Positions 54,231 through 63,796 of a DNA stretch of 64,000 nucleotides are shown here, in pieces (position 1 is the first letter of the stretch; each line of letters opens with the position of its first letter). Position numbers and translations under genes: made by a program. The notes under the pieces are model-generated. The model ran no database searches. It was not told the DNA's origin and saw only the letters and a list, made by a program, of their open reading frames with translations. Source of the stretch: Xiphydria camelus (Eukaryota; Arthropoda; Insecta; Hymenoptera; Xiphydriidae); NCBI GenBank assembly GCA_963678675.1, contig OY783191.1, positions 21,502,024 to 21,566,023 of the forward strand, given 5' to 3'.

Positions 54231-54571
54231 CCGTATGTCCCACTCTGTACGGGCCAGTTTGAAGTTACCTTCGGGGAGACTTGGTCGATACTTGAGTTAT
54301 TTAATACCGGTAGAAGTCGAGTCGGTAGTTAGAGTTGGTGTCAGTTCGGGTGATCGAAGCGTCTAACTTCGAAATTATGAATTTGTGAATAATGGAAATT
54401 ACTCACCATTATTCACAAATTCATAATTTCGAGGTTAGACGCTTCGATCTCCCGAATTGACACCAACTCTAACTACCGACTCGACTTCTACCGGTATTAA
54501 ATGTTTCGATTACCGACCAAGCCTCCCTGAAGGTAACTTTCAAACTGGCCCGTACAGAGTGGGACATACGG
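54231..54571. mobile_element. Foldback MITE, CCGTATGTCC family copy 3
   Basis: CCGTATGTCCCACTCTGT at 54231 mirrors the end at 54571. TA on the right; the left flank is CA where the mirror arm implies TA. About 90% like 14173-14487 by eye. Confidence 0.9.
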
Positions 54572-55721
54572 TATATAAATTGAACGGTGCTACGCCCAAG
54601 TCGGTAAGAGCGAAATCTCGCAACGTTTTTGTTAAATAAACAACTCCGCGGTCACCTACAAAAATATACCTCCTCGGAATATTGATCGCAAGATTTTTTC
54701 CTTTCGATTGGTCCATAAATGATCAACAGGGGATTAATCTAGAGAAGAAAGTCTAAAATGACTGGACTATTACTGATTCAAAAGAACTAAAGAAAAAGGA
54801 TAGACGAGCTTTTGATTATGCATTGGTAGATAAAGAAATTGTTATATGTGCAAGTAGAATGACAATAACATTATATCAATTGCGTCCAATGCATTGTCAG
54901 TTCTTCCGACAAATAAAGCTAAAAGATACTCGCAAATGCAGAAAAAGCACATATCCATCGATCAGCCGGCCTTGGTAAAATCTTACAATTCGAACATGGG
55001 TGGAGTTGACAGAAGCGATCGGAACATAAGCCTGTATAGAGTAAATGTGCGTGGTAAAAAATGGTACTTTCCGTTATTTTGCCATTGTATAGGTATGGCG
55101 GTCCAAAACGCATGGCACCTCCATAAGCTTGATTGAGGGAAATTGGATCTGCTCGCATTTAGAAGAGCAGTTGCAACTGAATTATTGGAAACAGACGAAC
55201 CGGTAGGTGAGGACCTTCCAAACTACCATCTAATTTCCGAGAGCATTCTCGCTACGATAGGCTTGACTATCTCATTGTTCACCTGGAGAATCAAACAAAA
55301 TGTGCTGAATGTCGCAAAAAAGCTAATTTTAGATGCTTCAAGTGCAATGTTGGAATACATCCTGAAGACTGTTTCTACAATTATCATACACAATAAACTA
55401 TAATTTGCAGTTATCACAGAAAATTAGGTTCACAGTAGTTGTTAATCCTACCGTCCTTTTAAGGACGCCAATTTTTGCTAATAAAATCTATGAATAATAA
55501 AAAAATTTTAGATTAAATAATACATATACACAATATTATAGTAATATATTTAAACAAAAAAATATGTATTTTAAAAATAATAGTTTCAGGATTATCTGAG
55601 TTAAAGGCACCCTCACCGTATACATTCATATTTTTTTCCATATGCGAAGCATTCTTGCCCTTTCAGAAACTAAAAAGCATAATATGTCGAAAATGCTCCT
55701 TATTTTCTGTCACTCTTAGAG

Positions 55722-55848
55722 GACCGGTATTATAAAGTCCGGTTGACCGAAGGTTGAGCTTCAACCGGCGGTTCGCCTGCAGTTTGGGAATACGCCAACT
55801 GCCGGTTCAAGCTCAACCTTCGGTCAACGGGCTTTATAATACCAGTCC
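55722..55848. mobile_element. 127-bp palindromic MITE, GGACCGGTATTATAAAG ends
   Basis: AGGACCGGTATTATAAAGTC at about 55722 mirrors the end near 55848. Almost fully self-complementary (GACCGAAGGTTGAGCTTCAA). Confidence 0.85.
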
Positions 55849-56027
55849 TTAATGCTTAATAAAATTCCAAAAACAACCAAATAACACAATTTTTCCCCAA
55901 ATATTCTCTGATATTTCTACTATTAAATAACACCAAAACTTCACACGTACCAAGTAGATAATACTTCGGTTTTGCAATGCAATGCCTTTTACTGCCGGAA
56001 ACGGAACAAACTTTTGCACCAACCCAA

Positions 56028-56140
56028 TATATAAAAACACGCTCGTATTCGACTGCAACGTTGTATCAAAATTTCAAAGCAATCATTCAAGAACTTTCGG
56101 AGATTTAAGATTTCGGACAAACGAACATTTACATTTGTAA
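56028..56140 (+). repeat. Dispersed repeat, part right of the 10.5-kb unit
   Basis: TATATAAAAACACGCTCGTA, GACTGCAACGTTGTATC and GAACTTTCGGAGATTTAAG match the units at 16730-17045 (inverted), 45410-45540 and 56990-57150. Confidence 0.85.
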
Positions 56141-56149
56141 GGAATATTT

Positions 56150-56985
56150 TAACACAAGGTAATACTCAATATAACTGAATGATGAGTCTTTAAGCAATCC
56201 TCGAGAGAACTCTTGGGTCACGATCTGATGTGTACGACGGTTCAAGACCGAATGTCCCTTTCCTTGTTTGCCTGGAGGAACATGAGTCCTCCTCTCTTCT
56301 TTGTCCTGGGACTGTTGGTATGCCCAGTCCCCTTGACGTCATCATTTAGGGAAACTGTCCCGGCTTTGACCTGGCTTCATGAGTCACCCCTGCTTGACGC
56401 GTCCCTACTTGATGTGCTTCGAAATACTCTTTCACAATAGAGTTTTTGGACTGCTAAACTGCACGTCCTGGTTTTCGGTTATCGGTTATTGTGAGCGTGC
56501 GCAGATTTATTCCCTTAACGTTAACACCATCTCGTTGAAATTAGGTTTTGATCCTTAAGAAGGCGTTACGTATAACGTAAGTGTAGCAGACTACACTATA
56601 AGGCGCGTTCGTATAGGCACGCCCGGCAGCGGCGACCCTCGGAGACGCGGCCGCTTCAGTTCAAGTTCGCATGCCGTAGCTGCAGAGTGACGGTACTTCC
56701 TTTATTTGACTTACAACGCTTACAACTGTCATCGGTCGGGCACGTGCCGCTTTCCTCTAGATTCGGTTTTTCTTCTGACGCCATTGGTCCTTCTCCCTAC
56801 TCCCTAGGCGCACTCTAGCGACAGTGCATTTCCGTTATCGGTTATTAAGCGTACCCTATTCTCCGTCTAATAAGGTATCACGTTATCGTTTAATAGCGTA
56901 ATCGGTTATTATGAATCCACTGCGCATGCTCAACATAACGTTTTACGTTTAACGTTCTAAAATTAAGGAGCTCAAAAACTCCCTA
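56150..56985. other. Unclassified GC-richer stretch
   Basis: Two GC-rich patches (56210-56440 and 56580-56830) lie within A+T-rich sequence. GTTATCGGTTATTGTGAGCG (56478) and GTAATCGGTTATTATGAATC (56910) are related, possibly subterminal repeats of an unrecognised element. No coding motif recognised. Confidence 0.4.
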
Positions 56986-56989
56986 TTTT

Positions 56990-57150
56990 TATTTATTTAT
57001 CCCGTTAAGGGAGTAGCTATGTAAATACTAAGTATACGAAAACACGCTCGTATTCGACTGCAACCTTGTGTCAAAATTTCAAAGCAATCGGTAAAGAACT
57101 TTCGGAGATCTTAGTCCGTGTATTTACGGACGTTATGTTTTTATTTATAT
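56990..57150 (+). repeat. Dispersed repeat, further unit
   Basis: CCGTTAAGGGAGTAGCTATG, CACGCTCGTATTCGACTGCA and CAATCGGTAAAGAACTTTCG repeat the 56028-56140 unit. Confidence 0.85.
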
Positions 57151-57159
57151 AGATAGATT

Positions 57160-58240
57160 TTACCTGCAGATCATCCTATTTTTTAAATATATCACGGTGA
57201 GAATACCCAGACTGTAGCAGTTTTTCTATTACCTACAGCTTTTTTGAATGATCCTATTCGTTTAATTTCTAAAAGTACTTAGAATTAATTCATTTGGCTC
57301 CTTAGTGAATAAATTCGACTTACTACCTTCCAGAGTAACATTACGACTTACCTCGAAGAGACATTATTAGTTTCTTACTAACAATTAATTCCTTGACGTT
57401 AAAAAAAAGTTACAAAATTGATCAAATACTGTTCTCAACTTATTTAATAATTCACGTCTGCCTCGCTCTGCTGCAAGTCGAGAACTGACGTAGGACGATA
57501 GTTCACAGCGTATTTTTTCAGCTATATAAGGTCTGCGTTCTAAGTATAGCTCGGATAGGTACGGGCGACAATGTTTTCTAACATTTTCAAAACATTACTG
57601 TATATGCCGTCATGCCAAAATGAAGGGAAGCGACTCGCTTAACTGACTGACTTTAGGACCAGTTAAGGTGAAATGAACAGTACAGGCTACACACGAATCC
57701 TTTCTAGCTAAATGGATGTATTCTATAAAGTACTATATAAAAATAAATAATATAATTATATAGGTCTTATCATTAATGCCACATTCAGAGGAGATGGCGT
57801 GATCCTTTCTAAAAAACTGATCCATGAAAATAAATTTAAATTTACCTTTAGCCGTTAGCTCCTGCACGCAACTCCAAAATACCTGAACAATTAGGCTCTA
57901 GTACCAACGTAAGATATTGCCGATGATGCCACAGGCACACAAAAAAGAATTTCTGTCACAGAGGTCAGACCCTCCTACTCCCCTGTATTTTTGGCCATTG
58001 AATACGATTCCGATGCTGGATTTGACCTATCATGTCAGTTTTTCCCTAACCTCAAAAGACTTTGAAAAATCCACAAATTGCACATATCATTTTCTACAAC
58101 ATGGATGCGAGTTACCAGTGATTCAAAATGGATATTCCGATATATTTTCATCGATATATCGATGTATTTTGAGCCGCTGAACACGGTTTAAAATATTGGA
58201 TTTGACTAATCGGGTCAAAAAACCTGACTGACTGAGAAGG
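57160..58240. other. No recognisable gene or element
   Basis: AT-rich. It contains a TATCGAT-like cluster near 58135-58160 and, at 58249, AGGTGTCCGCCTCCGATTTT, which matches the termini of the pogo-like element (31112) and may be a solo end fragment. Confidence 0.45.
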
Positions 58241-58429
58241 AAACCATCCCAGGTGTCCGCCTCCGATTTTGATGAAACTTGTTAAAATTGAAATTCATTG
58301 AAAAATAAGGAACCGCTATATTTTTATAGCTATTTTTCGCTAAAAATTTGTTTAACATTTTTAAAATATTGATTTTGTTATACAAACAAAAATACTGGAA
58401 ATTTTATGATCCACGCTTTGAGGTGCTTT

Positions 58430-58714
58430 CACAGGCGTCGTATTCACTAGATTTGGCTCCCTAGTGATTACTTCCTTTTCCCAAATCTGAAGAAATAGCT
58501 GGCTGGACGAAGATTTACTTCAAATGATGATATCAAAGCTGAGACAAATGCTTATTTTACAGAGTTGAACCAAACTGATTTTACTGAGGGTATTAAAAAG
58601 TTAGCCACTGGCTTAAATGGATTGAATTGCCAGGAGACTATGTTGAAAAATAAAAAAAATTTCGCAATAATCTTGTTTTCTTTGTCAGGCCGAGAACTTT
58701 CCGAACCATCCTCG
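58430..58714 (+). pseudogene. Mariner 3' fragment
   Basis: YSLDLAP (third catalytic Asp region) is followed by two stops. In another frame SDYFLFPNLKK, a stop, then LAGRRFTSNDDIKAETNAYF and DFTEGIKKL follow, the usual mariner C-terminus. The downstream GGCCGAGAACTTTCC and CATCCTCGTA near 58714 look like a mariner terminus. Truncated upstream. Confidence 0.65.
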
Positions 58715-58813
58715 TATCTCAAACCTCTGGTATTAGTTTCTGATGTTCATGTCAGCCCGACGGCTGCGATTCCGCCCCATGCCCAGCTCAACCGATTCGG
58801 TTCTCTACGAAGG

Positions 58814-59518
58814 TCATTTGAAAAGTTTCCGGCCTTTTTAGGAAAAATACGTTTCCAGATAAAAAAATTTATTTCTCAACATAGTCTCCTCGTAACTCGA
58901 TACATTTAATCCATAGTTTCTCCCAACCTTTCAAGCCGTCAGAAAAAAATTCTTTTTGTTCACCTGAAAAATACTGGTCTACAGTGTTCACAACACATGT
59001 GGCATCCAGCTCGCGGATAATTTTCTCATACACAAATCCTCGTGCAAAATCTTGTGCACGCGTTGATCTGATATCTTACAAGCCTCAGCAATCTCCTTCA
59101 CGATCAATCGACGATCTTCCATCGCAGTTTCATGCACTAAGTCCACAATTTCGTCAGTTGAAATAGTTTTTGGGCGCCCAGAACGTTCATCATCAAAAAT
59201 GCTGGTACAGCCGCGTTTGTACTTAGCCACCCTATGTTTGACGGTTGTGTAGTAAGGGGACCGTATACCGAGTCTAACTCGTCTTTTATTTTCTGAGTTT
59301 TTTTTTTCTTTTCAAATAAAGGAAATTGATCACCATTGTGTCGACAGAAAACATCTGTCAACTTTATAAAAGTGCCATGAGCAAAGTACTGATCGGAATG
59401 ACTTGAAATTTGTATGGGATACATGTATCAACGCTATCTATCAGACGACAGCAAGAATTAAATTATATCATGACTGCTTGTCAACAAGGCTTGAAACTTT
59501 TCAAATGACCCTCGTGAC
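58814..59518. mobile_element. Internally deleted mariner (about 705 bp)
   Basis: ACGAAGGTCATTTGAAAAGT at 58814 mirrors ACTTTTCAAATGACCCTCGT near 59518. It carries only the N-terminal HTH and extreme C-terminus of the transposase, so most of the catalytic domain is deleted. Confidence 0.75.
58896..59230 (-). pseudogene. Mariner transposase with catalytic core deleted
   Basis: FDDERSGRPKTISTDEIVDL, RRLIVKEIAEACKISDQRVH and KILHEDLCMRKLSASWMPH (HTH2 and start of the linker) jump directly to DQYFSGEQKEFFSDGLKGWE and CIELRGDYVEK at the C-terminus, with a stop near 58896. The sequence between MPH and DQYF, normally more than 150 residues with the DD34D triad, is missing. Typical of internal-deletion derivatives. 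The N-terminal-most part upstream of 59230 is broken. Confidence 0.75.
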
Positions 59519-59574
59519 AATCAGTCTGTCGACATCGCCATTTAGGTATAACGTATTCAACATTGAAAAGTTGA

Positions 59575-60100
59575 TTTTCCTCACTCATGCTCATTTCGAG
59601 GCCTTTTCCAGCCTATTTCTAGACAGTAAGATGGCGTTTTCCCCGCGTGACACCGACCGGGACTTCGCAGACTGTTAAAAGATTACTTAGTCCGAAGTGG
59701 GTCCTTTTTCTAAACTGATAAATGCAACGTGAAATGAGCTATGTATACTTCTGTTTGTTTTGTTTTGAGAAATGGGCATTCGTGAGAAAATAGTATCTTA
59801 TGTCATTAGGCGGAAATCCGAGGTTTTTTCAGACTGTGTTTAATTAGGCCGTAGCACGAGGCATGGTGAGGGGGCGAGGTTCGCCGAAAGCGAGCCTTGT
59901 CTTTCCACCATGCCTCGTGCTACACTCTAAACACAGTCTTAAAAATCCGAGGATTTTAGCCGAATGACATATATTATTTTTTCTCACGAATGCCCATTTC
60001 TCAAAACAAAACATATACACGACTCATTTCACGTTGCGTTCATCAGTTTGAAAAAGGACCCACTTCGGACTAAGCAATCGCGCCAGTCTGAGTAAAGTAC
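59575..60100. repeat. Dispersed repeat with GCACGAGG hairpin, copy 2 (palindromic)
   Basis: CTCACTCATGCTCATTTCGA starts the unit. TAGTCCGAAGTGGGTCC near 59690 mirrors GGACCCACTTCGGACTA near 60060, making a large hairpin around GTAGCACGAGGCATGGTGAG (59855). Same family as 36487-36893. Confidence 0.8.
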
Positions 60101-60104
60101 TTTT

Positions 60105-60515
60105 TTCTCACTCATACCCATTTCGAGGCCTTTTCCAGCTTATTTTTAGACCGTAAGATGGCGTTTTTCCCGCGTGATACCGAGCGGGAGTCCGCAGGCT
60201 GTCCAAAGTACTTCACTCAGACTGGCGCGATTGCTTAGTCCGAAGTGGGTCCTTTTTTCAAATTGATGAATGCAACGTGAAATGAGCCGCGTATATGTTT
60301 TGTTTTGAGAAATGGGCATCGTGAGAAAAAATAGTATATGTCATTCGGCAGAAATCCTCGGATTTTTAAGACTGTGTTTAGGTCGTAGCACGAGGCATGG
60401 TGAGGGGACGAGTCGAGCCGCGTCCTCCCACCATACCTCGTGCTATAATGTAATTATTATAAATACAGTCTGAAAAAAAGTCGGATTTCCGCCTAATGAC
60501 ATAAGATACTATCTC
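60105..60515 (+). repeat. Dispersed repeat with GCACGAGG hairpin, copy 3
   Basis: CTCACTCATACCCATTTCGA to CATAAGATACTATCTCC follows copy 2 directly. It carries GTAGCACGAGGCATGGTGAG near 60385 and its near mirror. About as similar to copy 1 as copy 2 is. Confidence 0.8.
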
Positions 60516-60900
60516 CTGGCAAGCAGTTGGATGTGTTGCACTTGGACGGCGATGACGACAGAGTGATTATTGTTAGGTGACCAGATCGGTCGAGCTGGGT
60601 ATAGAGAGGAATTGCTGATGTCGAGCTGACCTAAAATTCGAAAAATAGTATCTAAAATTCGAAATCTAATTCAATGAGAAAATAGGGAAAATTATATTCA
60701 GAATAGCTTTATAAAACAAAAACGAATGATGAACCAAAAATGTGCTTATTTACTTACTCCTTCAATCATGCATCCATTAATACATAGATGTATGCTATGG
60801 TAATCACTCTATATATTCACTATATCAAGAATTATGCGTAAACTGTTTCCAATAATGACGGCGTTTCTTTACTTATTGCTTTACAACTTGATGATTTCTA
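60516..60900. other. Intronic sequence before the second putative host exon
   Basis: No element ends or ORFs recognised. It ends in the acceptor GATGATTTCTAG (to 60901) with a modest pyrimidine content. Confidence 0.5.
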
Positions 60901-60901
60901 G

Positions 60902-61031
60902 CAACTCGTCACGGCGTTTCTGGACCGAAAACCAATATTGAAGTGTGAATTTCCTGATCACACAATGGAAGTCGAAATCTCAGATAGCGATGACTCGGAT
61001 AATGAAAAGTTTCAACGAACTCATGAGGATG
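60902..61031 (+). CDS. Putative host-gene second coding exon (acidic)
   Basis: A 130-nt open exon with acceptor TTTCTAG|CAACTC and donor GATG|GTAAGT. In phase 0, which is what the donor at 391 requires, it reads QLVTAFLDRKPILKCEFPDH, TMEVEISDSDDSDNEKFQRT and HED, leaving one base (phase 1). After DHQK of the first exon this gives a Cys-rich segment followed by an EISDSDDSDNE acidic motif, possibly a SUMO-interaction-like patch (V/I-rich then acidic). That layout is compatible with eggless/SETDB1 N-termini as I remember them. No frameshift or stop, unlike every transposon gene around it. The link to exon 1 is inferred from phase and character only. Confidence 0.6.
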
Positions 61032-61039
61032 GTAAGTTT

Positions 61040-62620
61040 ATGTATTCAAATTAAGGTATTAGTGCTATAGAAGTTTTCGAGCAATTTTTTAAAAATTTTG
61101 TGAGATTTTAGATTTAAAAAAAACTGATAACTTTTTCTTATGAATGAAATCATTCTGTCGTTTAGAAATTCGGTTTTGAAATTTATCTATTTCTCCATTG
61201 AAATCAATGATAATTGCGCTCTTCCTTACGTTTTCATGCAGCCATGCGAGAACTATTGTAACCATTTTTTTTTAGTTCCAAATTGTAGAGCAAAATTTGA
61301 CGAAACTGTTAAGCTTTTACAACGGCAATTTCTGACGTCTAGTTTTTGAAAAAAAAAATCCGAAAGTATGAAATTTTAATCGTTCTGTGGTGGGGGCGAT
61401 TTGGCGACTATAACGTGGTAACACAGTCTGATCCGTAATGCTCGTAGCATCGGTACTCGCGCATTCAAACGTGGAGTGGTGTCACAAGGCGATATTGCCA
61501 TGATGTAACTATCCCGCACTGTGTATTAGTGTGCAAGTATCGGGATATACTGCATGTTAGTATGGGGAGGTAGGGCCGTATAAAAATGTTCTCTCATGGA
61601 GACACGGAGAAAAAAATAATTTAACTTCTTTGGCATTTTGAATTTCATATTTGCGCTTTATTACTTACAAATTAAATTGATTTCTATCTTTTTCGGGTTT
61701 TTTTTTATTATTGCGTCAATGACGGAAATTCACTTTTGCCCCCCTTTGTCCCATACTGCTTGGTGGGTTTAGCGCTACAAATACCTTAAGACTCACGCTT
61801 ATAAATAGAACAAAAATTTTCTTTTTATTGTGTGCCAACCTTAGTCAATAAGAAATAATAATGTTTTCAACTTATTTATTATCACGTTTTATAAATAATG
61901 AGCATAATACATCACAAATCCTTTCTTAACCCTGAACTGGTATGGTGATTTTAAAGAGACGTAACAGCATTGTTCTTGGGTCATGATTGATCCAACCATA
62001 CCAGTTGAGGGTTATATCAATATACGGGGTCTTACCGTCTAATGTTGACATAGGACGATATGATACGTAATGGTTTGTAGACTGTAGGATGTACACTATT
62101 GCTTGGAGGCCTAAAGACCCCGTATGATTGGTTCTATCAGTCGCCGGCAGACGTCAATCGTCGCGGGAGAAGTTCCTTAGAGCCTAAGTACCTAGCATAC
62201 GAAAAAGTATAGTGAGTGATGCGTACGTCTTATAGTCCAGTCAGTGGGGGCCAAAAAAGGCCTTTGCCCTAGAAAAGGTGGGGTAGTAGTAATTTTTTAA
62301 TATGTTGTTAAGATCTGGGCCTTAACAAAAAATCCAAGTTTTCGACCTTGGGGAGGGACCGCTCGAGCCGCCATCTTGAATGAAAGGGACAAAAAATGTT
62401 TTTTTTTTTTCAAAATGACTCCCCAGCGGTTGATTGTGCGGCAAGAATGTTTAAATAAAAGTTAAGGAAGATAAAATTCCTCACATTTTTTGTATCATCG
62501 TTTTTTTAAAAAGTCTCGATGTCTATATGTTTATAAAAATCTATATGTTTCGAGTTACAGCGACGGAAAGATGAACATTTTTCCCAAAAAATAGTAACAC
62601 TTGCCATTTTTGACGGTAAA
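61040..62620. other. Intron sequence with small hairpins, no gene recognised
   Basis: Holds two short inverted repeats: CTGAACTGGTATGGT (61932) with its mirror near 61996-62010, and ATACGGGGTCTT (62033) with AAGACCCCGTAT (62113). An open frame at 61140-61349 has no recognisable product. Confidence 0.45.
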
Positions 62621-62639
62621 TTTCCTGGGAACAAATTAC

Positions 62640-62755
62640 ACTTACGATGAAGATATCGAAATTTTTCGATAAATCAAAAATAATATATCGATTTATACAT
62701 ATCGATAAATACGACGCGATATATCAATAAAATAAAAGTATCGATATATTTATTG
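62640..62755. promoter_or_regulatory. Cluster of TATCGAT motifs
   Basis: Within about 115 bp there are at least four close matches to TATCGATA (for example ATATCGATTTA, ATATCGATAAA, GTATCGATATA) plus ATATCGAAA. In insects TATCGATA is the DRE bound by DREF/BEAF-type factors. It lies about 110-220 bp upstream of the ORF at 62866. Regulatory function is an inference. Confidence 0.35.
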
Positions 62756-62865
62756 CCATCTCTATACCGACGCGCATCTTTACGGCTGACGGGAGTGACA
62801 GGTGACTCAGTGTGCTCGTAGCAGTCGTAGCTTGTAGTTCGCCGGTTGTTACGCCACGTTTTGCT

Positions 62866-63012
62866 ATGGCAAATCCCGAAGTGAATTTGTGTTTCATTTG
62901 CAATAAACGTTTAAATGAAAGTGACTCAGTTGTTGTGAAAGAGAGAGAGGCGTGTAGACTCTTCTCAAATCGAGCGAGAAACGAGGCAACCGCGCACACG
63001 TGCGTATTTTAA
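62866..63012 (+). pseudogene. Short ORF resembling the N-terminus of a transposon protein
   Basis: MANPEVNLCFICNKRLNESD, SVVVKEREACRLFSNRARNE, ending ATAHTCVF. The CxxC pair followed by VVVKERE resembles the start of uncharacterised insect transposon proteins (C.ICNK.L....VVVKERG). It stops after 48 codons with no continuation found. Could also be a small gene in its own right. Confidence 0.4.
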
Positions 63013-63063
63013 AAGCGTCATCCTCAGTAAGTGTGCATGCCGCATGTCAAAAGAATTATAATA

Positions 63064-63130
63064 GGGTCATTTCATACCAAATCGGACACTTTTTGGAGTA
63101 ACATTTCGGATTTTGCTCAAATTATTTCGA
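63064..63130 (+). repeat. GGGTCATTTCATACC MITE, left end only
   Basis: About 58 bp from GGGTCATTTCATACCAAATC to TTTTGCTCAAATT are nearly identical to the start of the MITE at 34270. The similarity then stops and no right end was found nearby. Confidence 0.8.
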
Positions 63131-63305
63131 TCCAATAGGTTGTATGACGGAAAGCAAAAAGTATGAACTTTAAGGTCTCAAAATTCAAAAACTGTCCATT
63201 TTTCGTTGTTGCGGCAATGATAACTTTTGATCAGAACATCAAGATCTACAACATATGTAAAGCCCAGGCAAATTAACCGGGAACCAGTTCCCATAATGTT
63301 TGTGC

Positions 63306-63500
63306 GGGGTCCTTTGACTTCAGCAGTGCTTGGACGGTGCTCGAGTCATTTATAGTTAGAGTTGGCTTTAGAAGAGTGCGCTCTGCGCAAGAGCGAAAAG
63401 TGTCAAACGTCTGATTTCCCGATAGCTGTCAATTTGGGAGATCGAAGCGTTTCGTCTAAACTCGAAATCGTGAATTTTGGAATAATGATGAGTAATTTTT
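63306..63500 (+). repeat. Solo arm of the TTTGACTTC foldback MITE
   Basis: TTTGACTTCAGCAGTGCTTG, GAGTTGGCTTTAGAAGAGTG and GATTTCCCGATAGCTGTCAA match the left arm at 5410-5560. The end (AACTCGAAATCGTGAATT, TAATGATGAGTAATTT) instead resembles the centre of the CCGTATGTCC MITEs at about 14310-14350. Confidence 0.75.
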
Positions 63501-63686
63501 AAAAGTGATAAGAAATAATCATTCGGTTTTCTTCGATAAAATTCCCCAAGTGTTTAAAAACCGGTATCCGATTTGCCAATAACTTTTTCTTCCCCTTCCC
63601 CTGATATTAAGTGTTACTGTACAACGAGTGGGTTAGAAGATTTTCATGAAGTCTGTGACGACTTTCTTACATGTTCTCTTGCACAG

Positions 63687-63796
63687 GTGCAACCGAAGAG
63701 GATCTAAACTCGTATCATATTCGTAAAAAGATGACTCGGTGGGCATCGGACAATGTCAGGCTTGTCACCGAGCGCCTATCACCCACGCTACATTAA
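63687..63796 (+). CDS. Candidate third exon of the host gene
   Basis: A strong acceptor TTCTCTTGCACAG|GTGCAA follows the phase-1 donor at 61031. Read in that phase it continues GATEEDLNSYHIRKKMTRWA and SDNVRLVTERLSPTLH before a TAA at 63794-63796. The stop may mean the true donor lies earlier, for example at one of the GT dinucleotides near 63755-63765, or that this is not an exon. Supported only by phase, acceptor quality and an open frame of about 36 codons. Confidence 0.4.

Larger units (their letters stand above)
52029..54769. mobile_element. Palindromic MITE (about 1.06 kb without insertions), TTA duplication
   Basis: TAGTCCAGTCATT at 52029 mirrors the end at 54769, flanked by TTA (52026-52028, 54770-54772). 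The left arm runs 52029-52570. The right arm is 52575-52872 plus 54196-54230 plus 54572-54769, interrupted by a Helitron and a CCGTATGTCC MITE. Removing the element and one TTA restores the piggyBac reading NPLTDSKELKKKDRR. A PIF/Harbinger-type target. Confidence 0.85.
47430..55396 (+). pseudogene. piggyBac transposase, full domain set but split four ways
   Basis: N-terminal acidic part 47430-47700 (DEDSGQEDN, DVWDSEDERPLSSFIQRK). After the element at 47703-51111: NNRSPAEIFRLFFNSDLIEQ, MYCYIGIFILSGY, AIARDRFHHIMCNLHWNDN, SVDEAIVPYFGRHGCKQYIR (first Asp), GYKLWVTTNRLGYI, an in-frame TAA near 51663, and FFDNFFTSLSLL (second Asp). After MITE 51799-51953: KELKLRNIKATGTIRENRI. After 52029-54769: TDSKELKKKDRRAFDYALVD, YNSNMGGVDRSDRNISLYRV (third Asp), VRGKKWYFPLFCH. 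After a frameshift, the C-terminal Cys-rich domain KCAECRKKANFRCFKCNVG and IHPEDCFYNYHTQ, stop at 55394-55396. The three catalytic Asp residues survive; the insertions and several frameshifts inactivate it. Confidence 0.9.
46671..55460. mobile_element. piggyBac element, heavily interrupted
   Basis: The left end is TTAA (46667-46670) followed by CCCACTTGATCCTACGGTCC. The right subterminal region near 55435-55460 repeats TTAATCCTACCGTCCTTTTA and GGACGCC. The exact right end was not identified. Removing the nested insertions (46697-47312, 47703-51111, 51799-51953, 52029-54769) leaves about 2.0-2.4 kb with a recognisable transposase. Confidence 0.8.
45556..56027. mobile_element. 10.5-kb mariner-like unit with 170-bp inverted ends, TA flanked
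   Basis: TTGGGTTAATGCAAAAGTTC at 45556 mirrors TTGGGTTGGTGCAAAAGTTT (inverted, to 56027). The similarity continues for about 170 bp with blocks such as CCGAAGTATTATCTACTTGG and GTGTGAAGTTTTGGTGT. Both sides are flanked by TA. Without it, the flanks form a continuous copy of the dispersed repeat. The TTGGGTTGGTGCAAAAGTT end resembles mariner termini. Nearly all interior sequence is other elements, so the original was probably small. Confidence 0.75.
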
